A DNA stretch of 64,000 nt from Gemmatimonadota bacterium. Its GTDB lineage: Bacteria > Latescibacterota > UBA2968 > GCA-2709665. Under the pieces are notes generated by a model. The model was not told the DNA's origin. It made no database searches and saw only the letters and a list, made by a program, of their open reading frames with translations. This document shows positions 44,125 to 53,059 of this stretch, piece by piece. The stretch is taken from the NCBI GenBank assembly GCA_028874335.1, contig JAPPJY010000070.1, positions 62,001 through 126,000 on the forward strand. Reading direction: 5' to 3'. How positions within the stretch are numbered: position 1 is the stretch's first letter; the number at the start of each line of letters is the position of its first letter. The translations under genes were made by a program, and so were the position numbers.

Positions 44125-44892
44125 TTACCCTGGCGCTGTACCTGTCCCAACGAACTCCAGCCAATTTCGGAACTCGATCTTCCTGAAGTTCTTTTCTTCT
44201 TTCTCTTTCTTCTTCAAGCTCTCCAGCAGATTCCGGAAGTCATCCTCCGCGACCATCGTCGCATAATTCGGCGCCCAGTGCTGCATCAGCTTAGCGATGT
44301 AGTCGTAGGGCAGTTCGGGATGGTATTGCGTGCAGGTGATGCGCCGGTTTTTTGATACAACGGCCTGCAGCGTTGTCGCATTTTCTGCGACAATTTCGAA
44401 TTCACGCGGCAGCCGGGCGGTTTCGTCGAAGTGATGTGCAGGCGCGTCGAACGTGTTCGGTTTGCCACGATACATAGTCTTGGAAAAGTCCAGCGATCGT
44501 ACCGTGATGTCTTTTGCGATGCCGATTTCCGGACGGCGCGCCGGCGCCACCTCCCCGCCGCAGACGGTGGTGATGACCTGAAACCCCCAGCAGCTTCCCC
44601 AGACGTGGGGTACATCCGCGAGTACCCGCTCGCCCAACGCCAGTTGACGCTTATTGAATGGGTCGTTCTCGTAGATGTTGCCGCCCCCGCCGGTCCAGAC
44701 TGCCGCGTCGTATCCGCTTAAGTTCAGGTCTGACGTACCGGCGTCGACGTGCGTGTCAACGATCCGCATCTCCGCTTCTGGCTGGCTTTCCCGAACGAGC
44801 GCCTCGAAGACCCGTGCCTGTTCCTCCACCCCGGCGTGCGCGTGGGTCCGATTCCCTTCCCGGGTCCAGCCGTCGATGATTAGCAGACGCAT
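44125..44892 (-). CDS. Class I glutamine amidotransferase-like protein
   Basis: A 255-residue GATase-1 fold protein. From the ATG at 44892 it begins MRLLIIDGWTREGNRTHAHA. GSCWGFQVITTVCGG (about residues 96-110) contains the nucleophile-elbow cysteine Cys98, and TQYHPELP holds the catalytic His followed by Glu, so the Cys-His-Glu triad is intact. It should release ammonia from glutamine or hydrolyse a gamma-glutamyl compound; a free-standing GMP synthase-like amidotransferase is a typical annotation. PhzF follows upstream on the same strand only 7 bases away, suggesting an operon. A broken copy is at 38002-38452. Confidence 0.82.
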   Translation of the reverse strand: MRLLIIDGWTREGNRTHAHAGVEEQARVFEALVRESQPEAEMRIVDTHVDAGTSDLNLSGYDAAVWTGGGGNIYENDPFNKRQLALGERVLADVPHVWGSCWGFQVITTVCGGEVAPARRPEIGIAKDITVRSLDFSKTMYRGKPNTFDAPAHHFDETARLPREFEIVAENATTLQAVVSKNRRITCTQYHPELPYDYIAKLMQHWAPNYATMVAEDDFRNLLESLKKKEKEEKNFRKIEFRNWLEFVGTGTAPG

Positions 44893-44899
44893 ACCACTG

Positions 44900-45805
44900 T
44901 CACCCCTCGTCTTGTAACCAGTCATCACCGACCTCGATCTCACCTGTGGCGGTCAAGACGGCAGGTCCCCCCACGTCGACCGACACCACGCCTCCGTTCC
45001 GCATACGCGCAGCCGCGTCCATCCTGCTTGCGCGGCCGATCTTCACGCCCTGCGTCACCGACAGTTCCAATACACCGGATCGAATTCCGCTTTTCAATCC
45101 CGCGACGCCGACAAGCGCGGCGACGGCGCTGCCCGTGGCCGGGTCCTCGTCAATCCCATGTGAGGGCGCCGACATCCTCGCGTAGATCTCCGCTCCGGAT
45201 TTCAGTTCGCCCGCGAAGAAAAAGATATCCGACGACCGTTCATCGGAAAGCGATCTGCCCCATGCCTGTTTGTCCACCGTTGCTCGGTCCACGGCCTCTC
45301 TCGACACCAGATGCGCGAAACAGAAGTCCAATCCCACGCCGGCGAAGAACCCGTCGAGGACGTCGTCCGCGTCGAGCGACAGGACTTCCGCGAGGGACGC
45401 AGTCGAGGGTCCTTCCGCCGCGTAATCCAATGGCGCATCGCTGGTCAGGATGCCGTACAATACGCCGTCCTCATTCGAGATCCTCACGGGAATCCGGCCG
45501 ACATTCTCGTCCAGCATAATGAGATCCGAATCCGTATGTCCACGATAGCGGAGGGCGCACGCCGTTCCGACCGTGGGATGCCCCGCAAAATCCACCTCGG
45601 CCGCAGGCGTGAAGATTCGCACCCGGGCAGTCGCGGAATCGTCAGTTGGGGGCAACACGAACGTGGTTTCGGAAAAATTGAACTCGCGGGCGACCTTCTG
45701 CATGCCGTCCTCGCTGAGACCCCTCGCATCGGGAAAAACCGCCAGCTGGTTTCCCCCGAACGCCGTCCGGGTGAAGACATCCAGGATGTAGAATCGATAT
45801 TTCAT
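44900..45805 (-). CDS. PhzF family isomerase/epimerase-like protein
   Basis: A 301-residue protein of the diaminopimelate-epimerase fold. It begins [20 protein letters not shown] and has [12 protein letters not shown] with the catalytic Glu, [16 protein letters not shown], and [15 protein letters not shown], the three PhzF signatures. PhzF of phenazine synthesis isomerises a dihydro-aromatic acid; most homologues have unknown substrates, and no phenazine genes are nearby. The ATG at 45805 begins the conserved fold; the longer frame upstream includes a palindromic intergenic repeat. It is probably co-transcribed with the amidotransferase downstream. Confidence 0.9.
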   Translation of the reverse strand: MKYRFYILDVFTRTAFGGNQLAVFPDARGLSEDGMQKVAREFNFSETTFVLPPTDDSATARVRIFTPAAEVDFAGHPTVGTACALRYRGHTDSDLIMLDENVGRIPVRISNEDGVLYGILTSDAPLDYAAEGPSTASLAEVLSLDADDVLDGFFAGVGLDFCFAHLVSREAVDRATVDKQAWGRSLSDERSSDIFFFAGELKSGAEIYARMSAPSHGIDEDPATGSAVAALVGVAGLKSGIRSGVLELSVTQGVKIGRASRMDAAARMRNGGVVSVDVGGPAVLTATGEIEVGDDWLQDEG

Positions 45806-46366
45806 GGGTGTCCACATCTGTCCAAAATCGTCTTTTCCAACCGCTGTCACGACATGATCCACCTGTAACCGGAGCGAGGGCATCCGGCCCTCGAACTTCG
45901 CGTTACCTACCCCCATTCGCGTCGAGAGATTGACGCGTCCATACAATCCGACACCGGTTCGCGGAAAACACCGTGTGCGACGAGTTTTCCGACGTCGAGG
46001 GCAGGATGCCCTCGCTCCCGGGAACGCCGACTAAACCGGTCCCAAATCGATTTCTGTCCTGGAAAGCAGTGATGGACATCATTTCAGATTGTTCGCGGCC
46101 TGTTCCCGGGCGTCCCACTACGTTCTCACAATATAGGCACGAAGGCTGCATAGATAAAGACAACTCGTCCAACGCGGACTCCTGGGGGGCGGAAGCCGTC
46201 GACTCTTTGGTTCTCACTTTGTGGACTACGGGCTTATATTATCCGGTAGATCGCAATCGATTTGTACAGACTGAAGTAGCCCTGGCTTCAGACAACGAGG
46301 GGATCGACCGCCAGGGTCGCGCACGATCAAAACGCAGCAGTTCCAACAAAGAAGGAGGACAGATCC
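45806..46366. other. Intergenic region with short palindromes
   Basis: Between PhzF and the third 151-residue membrane-protein gene. It contains two related palindromic words, CGAGGGCATCCGGCCCTCG near 45880 and CGAGGGCAGGATGCCCTCG near 45998. No gene was recognised. GAAGGAGG at about 46349-46356 is the ribosome-binding site of the gene at 46367. Confidence 0.5.
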
Positions 46367-46822
46367 ATGGAAGAGCGGACTTTTGACCTGACGATACCTG
46401 TAACGCGTTTATTTCGTATAATGTGGGGTACATATGCTACGATATTGATCTTCCTCGGAATCGCGAACATAGAAGACAACTCGTTCCTGGGTGCCCTTCA
46501 GCTCTTATTCGGTCTAATCACGCTGCCTTTTATGGGCCTATTGCATCGCATTAACAAATACATAATCACGTTTTCCAATGCGAGTCTGGAGGTTGTTAGA
46601 GGTTTATTCAAGCGCCGGAGAGTTCACTGGGAATCCATCTCCAAAATTGAGATACAGTTGATGAAACTCGAGTTCGTACTCGCCAAAGGCAGGAACATAA
46701 AGGTCGACTTCAGCGCAATGAGCTATAACGACAACCAGATCATCAAACCGCAGATCATCGAGGCGGTTACGGCATTCGCGGAAGAGAAGGGGATCCCGGT
46801 TCAGGACAGCCGATCCGGGTAA
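46367..46822 (+). CDS. Small membrane protein with PH-like C-terminus, paralogue 3
   Basis: A 151-residue protein diverged from the copies at 37246 and 43373. It begins MEERTFDLTIPVTRLFRIMW, has two membrane helices, and the soluble part retains IITFSNASLEVVRGL, WESISKIEIQLMKLE and DNQIIKPQIIEAVTAF. Equal length and the same ending (DSRSG versus DGRSG) indicate a common ancestor. Unlike the other two it has a strong GGAGG 8 bases before its ATG. Function unknown. Confidence 0.65.
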   Translation: MEERTFDLTIPVTRLFRIMWGTYATILIFLGIANIEDNSFLGALQLLFGLITLPFMGLLHRINKYIITFSNASLEVVRGLFKRRRVHWESISKIEIQLMKLEFVLAKGRNIKVDFSAMSYNDNQIIKPQIIEAVTAFAEEKGIPVQDSRSG

Positions 46823-46844
46823 GCCATCAACCTGCGCGAAGGAA

Positions 46845-47146
46845 GTCTGGCATGCGGGCGACCAAAAGGGTCGCCCCTACAATTCCAACACAGGCAAGGA
46901 TATAGCTGATTGATATTGCGTGTCCGTATCGCTGACCGGTTCAAGCTGATCGCTGACGGCTGACCGCTGACAGCTGCCTATACATTTGTGCCTTTGTGTG
47001 GGCTGAATCTTGCGTGCAGCAAGGCGGGCGACCGGCCGGTCGCCCCTACAAATCCGACACGGGCGCGGATACTGCGGGTTGATATTGCCGAACCGTATCG
47101 CTAACCGGTTTTAGCTGACGGCTGATAGCTGACAGCTGATAGCTCT
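46845..47146. repeat. Composite palindromic repeat blocks 3 and 4
   Basis: Two units in tandem. The first has GGGCGACC/GGTCGCCC at 46856-46876, then CGTATCGCTGACCGG and GCTGACGGCTGACCGCTG repeats to about 46978. The second starts with a TTTGTGCCTTTGTGTG tract, continues with the palindrome GGGCGACCGGCCGGTCGCCC at 47026-47045 and ends in GCTGATAGCTGACAGCTG repeats that run right up to the ATG of the acylase gene. Confidence 0.75.
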
Positions 47147-49564
47147 ATGTCTCTAATCAAATTCATCGCTTCGGCCGCCATAACCGTGATCGTCGTTCTG
47201 GCTCTGGATACCCGGATGGGCGGGTTTCCCGCAGCGGGAAGATTCCTGAGTCCATTCCACGGTTTCTGGCAGAACGCCGAGACGCAGGACCCGCCGGCGG
47301 AAGGTGAATTGCGGCTCGCCGGACTGATCGAACCCGTAACGGTCCTCTATGACGAACGCAGGGTGCCACATATCTTCGCGAAGAATGACCGGGACCTGTT
47401 TTTCGCGCAGGGATATATTACAGCGAAGGACCGCCTGTGGCAGATGGAGTTTCAGACGATGGCCGCGGGAGGGCGGCTTGCGGAGGTCCTCGGAACCAGC
47501 GCGTTGGAGCGCGACCGGTACCAGCGGCGGGTCGGCCTGGTTTACGGCGCACGGAATACGCTCAAGGAAATCATGGCCGAGCCGGAAACCCGGCTTTCCG
47601 TCTCCGCGTACACAGACGGCGTCAATGCATACATCAGCAGCCTGCGCGCGAGAGACTACCCCATTGAGTACAAACTGCTGGGCTACGTCCCCGAGCCCTG
47701 GACCCCGTTGAAATGCGCGATCCTGATCAAGTCCATGGCGTGGATACTGCGCGGCGGGAACGCGGACCTGAGGATGACCAACACGCTCGACCGGTTCGGA
47801 GAGGAGGTTGTACGGGACCTGTTCTCAAGCCAAACCGTCGACGACACGATAATCCCCAGGGTAACGCCGTGGGACTTCGAGCCCCGAAAAGTCATCCGAC
47901 CGGACACGCGTTTCATCAGAGGGTCGATCGGCGCGGGAAAGGGCAGCGGAATCGGAAGCAACAACTGGGCGGTTTCCGGATCCAGGACCGCCAGCGGGTA
48001 TCCCATATTGGCGAATGACCCGCACCTGAGCCTTTCCCTGCCGTCGCTGTGGTACGAGATTCAACTCGCCGGACCCACCGTCAACGTGTATGGCATATCC
48101 CTTCCGGGCGGACCGGGCGTGGTTATCGGATTCAACCGGCAAATCGCCTGGGGGTTCACGAACGCGGGAACGGACGTAACGGATTGGTACAAGATCGCCT
48201 TCAAGGATGACACACTCCAGGAATACCGCCACGGCGGCCGGTGGCGTCCCGTGGAAACCGTCGTCGAAGAATTCAGCGTGCGGGGCGGCGAGACCTTTCG
48301 CGACACCGTGCGCTACACGCATCACGGCCCGGTCGTATGGGATTCCAGCTACAGGCCATCCGACTCGCGGGTGCCGGAACGCCATGCGTTCCGTTGGACG
48401 GCTCACGACGGCGGAAACGAGTGGCTGGCCTGCCACCGCCTCAATTCAGCGCGCGGCTACGACGATTTCGTCGCGGCGCTCCCCCACCTCACCGCTCCCG
48501 GGCAGAACTTCGCCTACGCAGACGTTGACGGGAATATCGCAATCTGGCATAACGGCCGATTCCCGGTAAGGTGGGAGGGCCAGGGCGCCTTCATCGCCGA
48601 CGGCTCGGACCCCCTCCACGACTGGCAGGACTGGATACCAAACGCCCACAAGCCCCACGTCAAGAATCCGGATCGCGGGTTTGTGAGTTCCGCCAACCAG
48701 CGCCCCGTGGATTCCACCTATCCGTATTGGCTGGCCAACGGCTATTCCTCACCGGTTCGCGCGCGTCGAATCAACGAACGTCTGGCCGAATTGAAGGACA
48801 TCACGCCGGACGACTTCCGGAAACTGCAGCTCGACACAAAGCACCTCCGCGCCCAGGCCGTCCTGCCCGTCCTGCTGGCGTTAATCGAACCTGAGTCCCC
48901 CGGTCCCGATATGGCGGCGGTCTACCAGGAACTTCAGAACTGGGACTACTTCGCCGATGCCGCCAGGATCGCCCCCACCGTTTTTCATACCTGGTGGGGA
49001 AAGCTCTACCGGGCAATCTGGGACGATGAATTCAGCGGATCGGGCCCCGGTTTGCAACGCCCTTCCGCGGATCGAACGGTGAGCTTGATCCTTGAAGAGC
49101 CAGACGCCAGGTGGTTTGACAACACGCGGACGGAACCTGTGGAGTCGCTGGCCGACCTTGCCCGCGGCACGTTTGCGGCATCTTGCATCGAATTGACGAA
49201 AAGGCTCGGTCCGGCGGGCGAGGCCTGGCAATGGGGACGCTTCAAAGGCGCGGATATCAGGCATCTGCTGAGGATACCCGAATTTTCGCATCTGGATCTG
49301 TTCGTAGACGGCGGCCGCGACGTCGTCAATGCGACCCGGGGGGGTCATGGCCCATGCTGGCGAATGGTCGTGTCCCTCGGTCCTGACGTACGAGCATGGG
49401 GAATCTATCCCGGCGGGCAATCCGGCAACCCGGGCAGCAGGCACTACGACGACTTTGTCGACACCTGGGTCAATGGCGAACTGGATGAACTGCTGTTCAT
49501 GAAAACACCGGAAGACGGCCAGGGACGTATCGGGGAGCGGTTGACGCTGGTCACAAGACCGTAA
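47147..49564 (+). CDS. Penicillin acylase family protein (Ntn hydrolase)
   Basis: An 805-residue precursor of the penicillin G acylase/acyl-homoserine lactone acylase family. It has an N-terminal hydrophobic segment (residues 5-20) for export. The A-chain-like part ends before GIGSNNWAVSG, where Ser271 is the expected N-terminal nucleophile exposed by self-cleavage. The B-chain part has ANDPHLSLSLPSLWYEI and later NTHHGPVVW-like and GQNFAYADVDGNIAIWHNGR segments typical of the family. It hydrolyses amides of fatty or aromatic acids in the periplasm; N-acyl-homoserine lactones, acyl amino acids or beta-lactams are all possible substrates. No ribosome-binding site is visible: the repeat abuts the start. 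Confidence 0.9.
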   Translation: MSLIKFIASAAITVIVVLALDTRMGGFPAAGRFLSPFHGFWQNAETQDPPAEGELRLAGLIEPVTVLYDERRVPHIFAKNDRDLFFAQGYITAKDRLWQMEFQTMAAGGRLAEVLGTSALERDRYQRRVGLVYGARNTLKEIMAEPETRLSVSAYTDGVNAYISSLRARDYPIEYKLLGYVPEPWTPLKCAILIKSMAWILRGGNADLRMTNTLDRFGEEVVRDLFSSQTVDDTIIPRVTPWDFEPRKVIRPDTRFIRGSIGAGKGSGIGSNNWAVSGSRTASGYPILANDPHLSLSLPSLWYEIQLAGPTVNVYGISLPGGPGVVIGFNRQIAWGFTNAGTDVTDWYKIAFKDDTLQEYRHGGRWRPVETVVEEFSVRGGETFRDTVRYTHHGPVVWDSSYRPSDSRVPERHAFRWTAHDGGNEWLACHRLNSARGYDDFVAALPHLTAPGQNFAYADVDGNIAIWHNGRFPVRWEGQGAFIADGSDPLHDWQDWIPNAHKPHVKNPDRGFVSSANQRPVDSTYPYWLANGYSSPVRARRINERLAELKDITPDDFRKLQLDTKHLRAQAVLPVLLALIEPESPGPDMAAVYQELQNWDYFADAARIAPTVFHTWWGKLYRAIWDDEFSGSGPGLQRPSADRTVSLILEEPDARWFDNTRTEPVESLADLARGTFAASCIELTKRLGPAGEAWQWGRFKGADIRHLLRIPEFSHLDLFVDGGRDVVNATRGGHGPCWRMVVSLGPDVRAWGIYPGGQSGNPGSRHYDDFVDTWVNGELDELLFMKTPEDGQGRIGERLTLVTRP

Positions 49565-49624
49565 GACGGGAGAAGACATCCTTGCCCGATATTTCGTTCC
49601 TCCTCGCCTTCGGCACGCAAGACC

Positions 49625-49754
49625 TGGCCATGCTCCCTCTCTCCCGCGGGAGAGAGGGCCGGGGAGAGAGGTCGGCGGGGCCGGGGAGGTGTGGTTTTTG
49701 ATTCTGGTTTCGCTTTTGGCTGACGGCTGATGGCTGACCTCTGATAGCTTCTTT
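49625..49754. repeat. Hairpin and GCTGAT-type repeats
   Basis: A perfect 24-bp palindrome at 49635-49658 (half-site CCCTCTCTCCCG) follows the acylase gene and could serve as a terminator hairpin. GCTGACGGCTGATGGCTGAC repeats at about 49720-49750 end a few bases before the ATG of the next small gene. Confidence 0.65.
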
Positions 49755-50099
49755 ATGATTTCAACCGCTCTATACGTCCTCGTATTCGGCCTGATCGCAG
49801 GCCTGGCGCTGCCCTGGTGGGGCATCGGCGTGGCAGGATTCGCGGCGGGATTCTGGAAAGCGCCGTCAGCCTGGAAAGCGCTGGGCGCGGGCTTCAGCGG
49901 CGCGGGGGTTCTGTGGCTGACTTCAGCCGGATATATCCACGTGAAATCCGGCGGCAGACTCACCGCGAAGATCGCCGGAATTGCCGGCCTTTCGGATCCA
50001 TCCCTGCTGGTCGTAATAACGGCGCTGATCGGGGGCTTTGTCGCGGCGCTCGCCGCGGCGGCGGGATACCATCTGCGGTTGCTACTGAAGAAGCCCTGA
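49755..50099 (+). CDS. Small membrane protein
   Basis: A 114-residue, highly hydrophobic protein with four likely membrane helices (about residues 4-20, 22-38, 45-62 and 82-104) and a positively charged C-terminus RLLLKKP. No family was recognised. The frame is well supported by composition and by the absence of stops, but the start lacks a clear ribosome-binding site. It lies alone between two repeat blocks. Confidence 0.55.
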   Translation: MISTALYVLVFGLIAGLALPWWGIGVAGFAAGFWKAPSAWKALGAGFSGAGVLWLTSAGYIHVKSGGRLTAKIAGIAGLSDPSLLVVITALIGGFVAALAAAAGYHLRLLLKKP

Positions 50100-50515
50100 C
50101 GACGTGAATCGGCAGGGCGACCACAAGGGTCGCCCCTACATTGCAATTTGCTCCCCCTCTGTCGCTGGGAGAGGGGGCTGGGGGGTGAGGGCTCCGCCAT
50201 TCGCGGTCGTTCCATAGTGGCGCTGACATCACTGATTGGCGTCGCGTATCCGTATCGCTAACCGGTTTAGCTGACGGCTGATAGCTGACGGCTTGTTTCC
50301 TGACCGCTGACGGCAGGTCTCTGCCTTTCCCTTTGTGTCTTTGTGTCTCTGTGTGAGCTGATTCTTGCGTGCAGAACGACGGGCGACCGGCCGGTCGCCC
50401 CTACAAATCCGATACGGGCGCGGATATCACTGGTGAACGTTGCTGAACCGTATCGTTAACCGGTTTTGGCTGACGGCTGATAGCTGACGGCTGACAGCTT
50501 AAAAACGAAGTTTGA
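50100..50515. repeat. Composite palindromic repeat blocks 5 and 6
   Basis: Holds GGGCGACC/GGTCGCCC at 50115-50135, a C-rich/G-rich imperfect hairpin at about 50151-50185, GCTGACGGCTGATAGC repeats near 50271-50300, a CCTTTGTGTCTTTGTGTC tract near 50335, the palindrome GGGCGACCGGCCGGTCGCCC at 50381-50400 and another GCTGACGG run to about 50500. No gene was seen in these 415 bases. Confidence 0.75.
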
Positions 50516-50517
50516 TA

Positions 50518-50546
50518 TTGACAAATCCCCGGAGAAAATCTATCTT
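50518..50546 (+). promoter_or_regulatory. Candidate sigma-70 promoter for ndk and downstream genes
   Basis: TTGACA at 50518-50523, a 17-base spacer and TATCTT at 50541-50546. It begins just after the repeat block and 92 bases before the ndk ATG. Likely the main promoter of the ndk-yceD-rpmF-fab run. Confidence 0.6.
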
Positions 50547-50609
50547 CTTCATCTTCAGCGTGATACGCGAACTTGACTCCTCGAACCCGGATGGAAAGCG
50601 CGGGCGTCG

Positions 50610-51020
50610 ATGCCTGAAAACACATTGCTGATCATCAAACCGGACGCGGTTTCCCGGAATGCCATCGGCGCCATCGTCAAACGCGTGGAAGACAAAGGGT
50701 TCAGGATTCGACAGTTGAGAATGACGCGATTCACTCGCGAGGAGGCCACCCGGTTCTACGCCGTACACGAGGGACAACCATTTTTTGATGGCCTGATCGA
50801 TTTCATGTCTTCGGGTCCCATCGTGCCGCTCGCGCTGGAACGGGAAGAGGCCGTGTCGATCCTGCGCAAAATCATAGGGGTAACCGATTCGGCGAAAGCC
50901 GCTGAAGGCACCATTCGCAGGGATTTCGGGACAACCGTACAGCGCAACGCCGTGCATGCGTCGGACTCGCCGGAAACAGCGACATGGGAGATTGCCTTTT
51001 TCTTCGGAGAAGACGCTTAG
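50610..51020 (+). CDS. ndk: Nucleoside diphosphate kinase
   Basis: Transfers the gamma-phosphate between nucleoside di- and triphosphates through a phosphohistidine. The 136 residues begin MPENTLLIIKPDAVSRNAIG and contain the signature NAVHASDS with the active His116. Length and fold are typical of bacterial Ndk. The C-terminal codons and stop (TAG at 51018-51020) lie in the left edge of dispersed repeat copy B. It stands 229 bases before yceD, separated by that repeat. Confidence 0.95.
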   Translation: MPENTLLIIKPDAVSRNAIGAIVKRVEDKGFRIRQLRMTRFTREEATRFYAVHEGQPFFDGLIDFMSSGPIVPLALEREEAVSILRKIIGVTDSAKAAEGTIRRDFGTTVQRNAVHASDSPETATWEIAFFFGEDA

Positions 51021-51208
51021 CCTTAATTCCGCAAAAACAGCAACGCGGCGACGCGATAAAACCCTCCGAAACAGGGCGATATCGACGTTTAGAAGGACGT
51101 TTTTTCCGTTCACGTCCAGTGACCTGGTGTATCCTGGAAATCCGCCGTCTAATCTCCTTTATTTACAAGCACATATTCGAATTTACGTCCCCGAAGACTT
51201 AGGAATCA
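51014..51208 (+). repeat. Dispersed ~190-bp repeat, copy B
   Basis: Begins CTTAGCCTTAATTCCGCAAA, where TAG is the ndk stop codon, and ends near GAATCAAGGTT. Matches copies A and C over the full length. A continuous open frame through it joins the yceD frame, but it is non-coding repeat sequence. Confidence 0.85.
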
Positions 51209-51249
51209 AGGTTAGAACGGACACGCGTAATCCAAATGGACACCTTTCG

Positions 51250-51762
51250 ATGATTGTCGCACTCAACGAACTCGAAGAAGGCGCGGCCAGTCTGGACTGG
51301 GAGGAAACCCCGGAAGAGCTGCATATCCAGGATGAGGACCTCCAATTCGTGGGCCCAATCAGGACTCAGATCGAGTTCGTCAAGATAGGCGAATCCATAT
51401 CGGCAAGCGGCCGGACGAATGCCGACCTTCGGCTCGAGTGCGTGCGATGCCTGGAACCCGTTTCGTTCTCCCTCTCCTCCGATTTCAAATTCGTCTTCCA
51501 GAAAAACCGTCCGGAATCCATGGCAGATGATGAAGACGAAACGATGATCTGGCTGGACGAATCCGGAGACAAGGTGGACCTTGGCGAGGAAATCAAGGAC
51601 TACATACTGCTGGAAATGCCGTTGAATCCCCTGTGCAAGACGTCCTGCGAGGGGCTTTGCTCAATTTGCGGTGAGAACCTCAACCTGACGCAGTGCAACT
51701 GTTCGTCAACTCAGATCGACCCCCGTTGGGAAGCCCTGCGAGCGTTGAAAGACCAATCCTGA
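51250..51762 (+). CDS. yceD: YceD/DUF177 family protein
   Basis: A 170-residue acidic protein of the DUF177 family, nearly always located before rpmF and linked to 23S rRNA processing or ribosome assembly. It starts [20 protein letters not shown] and has the family's cysteine motifs: [10 protein letters not shown] (about residues 66-75) and [20 protein letters not shown] (about residues 128-147), which may bind metal. The frame extends upstream through a dispersed repeat, but the ATG at 51250 matches the family start. rpmF follows 14 bases after its stop. Confidence 0.9.
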   Translation: MIVALNELEEGAASLDWEETPEELHIQDEDLQFVGPIRTQIEFVKIGESISASGRTNADLRLECVRCLEPVSFSLSSDFKFVFQKNRPESMADDEDETMIWLDESGDKVDLGEEIKDYILLEMPLNPLCKTSCEGLCSICGENLNLTQCNCSSTQIDPRWEALRALKDQS

Positions 51763-51776
51763 AGGAGCATTTCAAA

Positions 51777-51959
51777 ATGGCACACCCGAAACGCAGGAGT
51801 TCCAATTCCAGAACCGGCAAGCGACGGACCCACTGGAAGCTTTCGAGACCCGCTTTCTCTGAATGTCCCAACTGCGGCCAGCCTCGCAGGCCTCACCGGG
51901 TCTGCTCGAACTGCGGCCAATACAACGGACGTGAAGTAACCGAAGGCGAAAGCGTCTGA
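51777..51959 (+). CDS. rpmF: 50S ribosomal protein L32
   Basis: A 60-residue ribosomal protein starting [20 protein letters not shown]. Two CxxC pairs, CPNCGQ and CSNCGQ, form the zinc-binding (C+) version of L32. AAGGAG is 9 bases before the ATG. In many bacteria the order is yceD-rpmF-plsX-fabH; here fabH follows directly after 56 bases and plsX is absent. Confidence 0.95.
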   Translation: MAHPKRRSSNSRTGKRRTHWKLSRPAFSECPNCGQPRRPHRVCSNCGQYNGREVTEGESV

Positions 51960-52015
51960 TCTCCGGAACGAGCGGCGTAACCCGATAACGAATCCCCCAA
52001 TCGTCACCCTTGCCT

Positions 52016-53011
52016 ATGAAAAAAAAAGTCAATGCTTCCGTCACCGGCGTCTCCCGCTTTCTCCCCGAACGCCGGCTGACGAATGCCGACCTTGAACACA
52101 TGGTGGATACTTCGGATGAATGGATTCGATCACGAACGGGTATAGTAGAACGCCGCATCCTCGACGACGGCCTGGGCGCGTCTCACATGGCCACTAGGGC
52201 GATGGAGTCCCTGCTCGCACAAAAGGGTCTGGATGCCAATGAAATAGATCTGATAATCGTTGCAACCGTAACGCCGGACATGGTGTACCCGGCCACCGCG
52301 TGTCTGGTGCAGCACGAGGTGGGGGCCGGGAACGCGTGGGGGTTCGACCTTTCCGCGGCATGCTGCGGTTTCCTGTACGCCCTGATCGTCGGCGGCCAGT
52401 TTGTCGAAAGTGGAGCCCACCGGAGAGTGGTGGTCATCGGTTCCGATAAGATGAGTTCCGTCGTCGACTACACCAACCGGGATACCTGCGTCCTGTTTGG
52501 AGACGGCGCGGGGGCTGTCCTCCTGGAACCCGACGAGACCGGCGCCGGCATCCAGGACTTCATCCTGAACGTGGACGGATCCGGCGGCCAGTATCTGTGC
52601 CAACCGGGCGGCGGCAGTCTGCATCCCGCAAGCCACGAAACCGTTGACAAGAAAATGCACTACGTTCACCAGGACGGGCCTCGCGTGCTCAAGTTCGCCA
52701 GCAGCAGCATGGCCGCGGTTTCAGCGGAACTGCTGGAACGAAACGGACTCAGCGGCGACGATATCGCACTGCTGGTACCGCACCAGGCGAATAAACGCAT
52801 CATCGACGCGACGGCGCGCCGAATGAAGCTGGCGCCGGAACGCGTACTGGTCAACATCGACAAATACGCGAACACGACCTGCGGCACAATCCCAATCGCC
52901 CTATCCGAAGCGGTCGAACAGGAACGTGTGAAGCGGGGCGACTACATTGTCGTGTCAAGCGCCGGAGCCGGCTATACCTGGGGAAGCGCCCTGCTGAAGT
53001 GGGCGTATTGA
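52016..53011 (+). CDS. fabH: 3-oxoacyl-ACP synthase III
   Basis: Initiates fatty acid synthesis by condensing acetyl-CoA with malonyl-ACP. The 331 residues carry the thiolase-fold triad: Cys116 in DLSAACCGFLYAL, His in LVPHQANKRI and Asn in NIDKYANTTCGT. The ATG at 52016 is used; a TTG two codons earlier is also possible. It is the first of the fab genes and lies directly after rpmF. Both halves of the protein are complete and no motif is missing. Confidence 0.95.
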   Translation: MKKKVNASVTGVSRFLPERRLTNADLEHMVDTSDEWIRSRTGIVERRILDDGLGASHMATRAMESLLAQKGLDANEIDLIIVATVTPDMVYPATACLVQHEVGAGNAWGFDLSAACCGFLYALIVGGQFVESGAHRRVVVIGSDKMSSVVDYTNRDTCVLFGDGAGAVLLEPDETGAGIQDFILNVDGSGGQYLCQPGGGSLHPASHETVDKKMHYVHQDGPRVLKFASSSMAAVSAELLERNGLSGDDIALLVPHQANKRIIDATARRMKLAPERVLVNIDKYANTTCGTIPIALSEAVEQERVKRGDYIVVSSAGAGYTWGSALLKWAY

Positions 53012-53059
53012 TCGGAGTCGATGGTTGGAATCCACAAGCAGATACGTTTTTGGACCGTC

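Larger units (their letters stand above)
43373..44580. repeat. 1.2-kb segmental duplication, right copy
   Basis: Direct repeat of 37246-38452. This copy continues into an intact amidotransferase gene, so it is likely the ancestral locus and the left one the partial duplicate. Differences are scattered single bases, indicating that the duplication is not very recent. Confidence 0.85.

Noticed and set aside
44900-45805. Phenazine biosynthesis cluster
   Set aside because: Only a PhzF-family protein is present; no other phz genes occur in the window, and most PhzF homologues are unrelated to phenazines.
50956-51249. N-terminal extension of the YceD protein
   Set aside because: The extension is translated from ndk sequence in another frame and from dispersed repeat copy B; the family start is at 51250.
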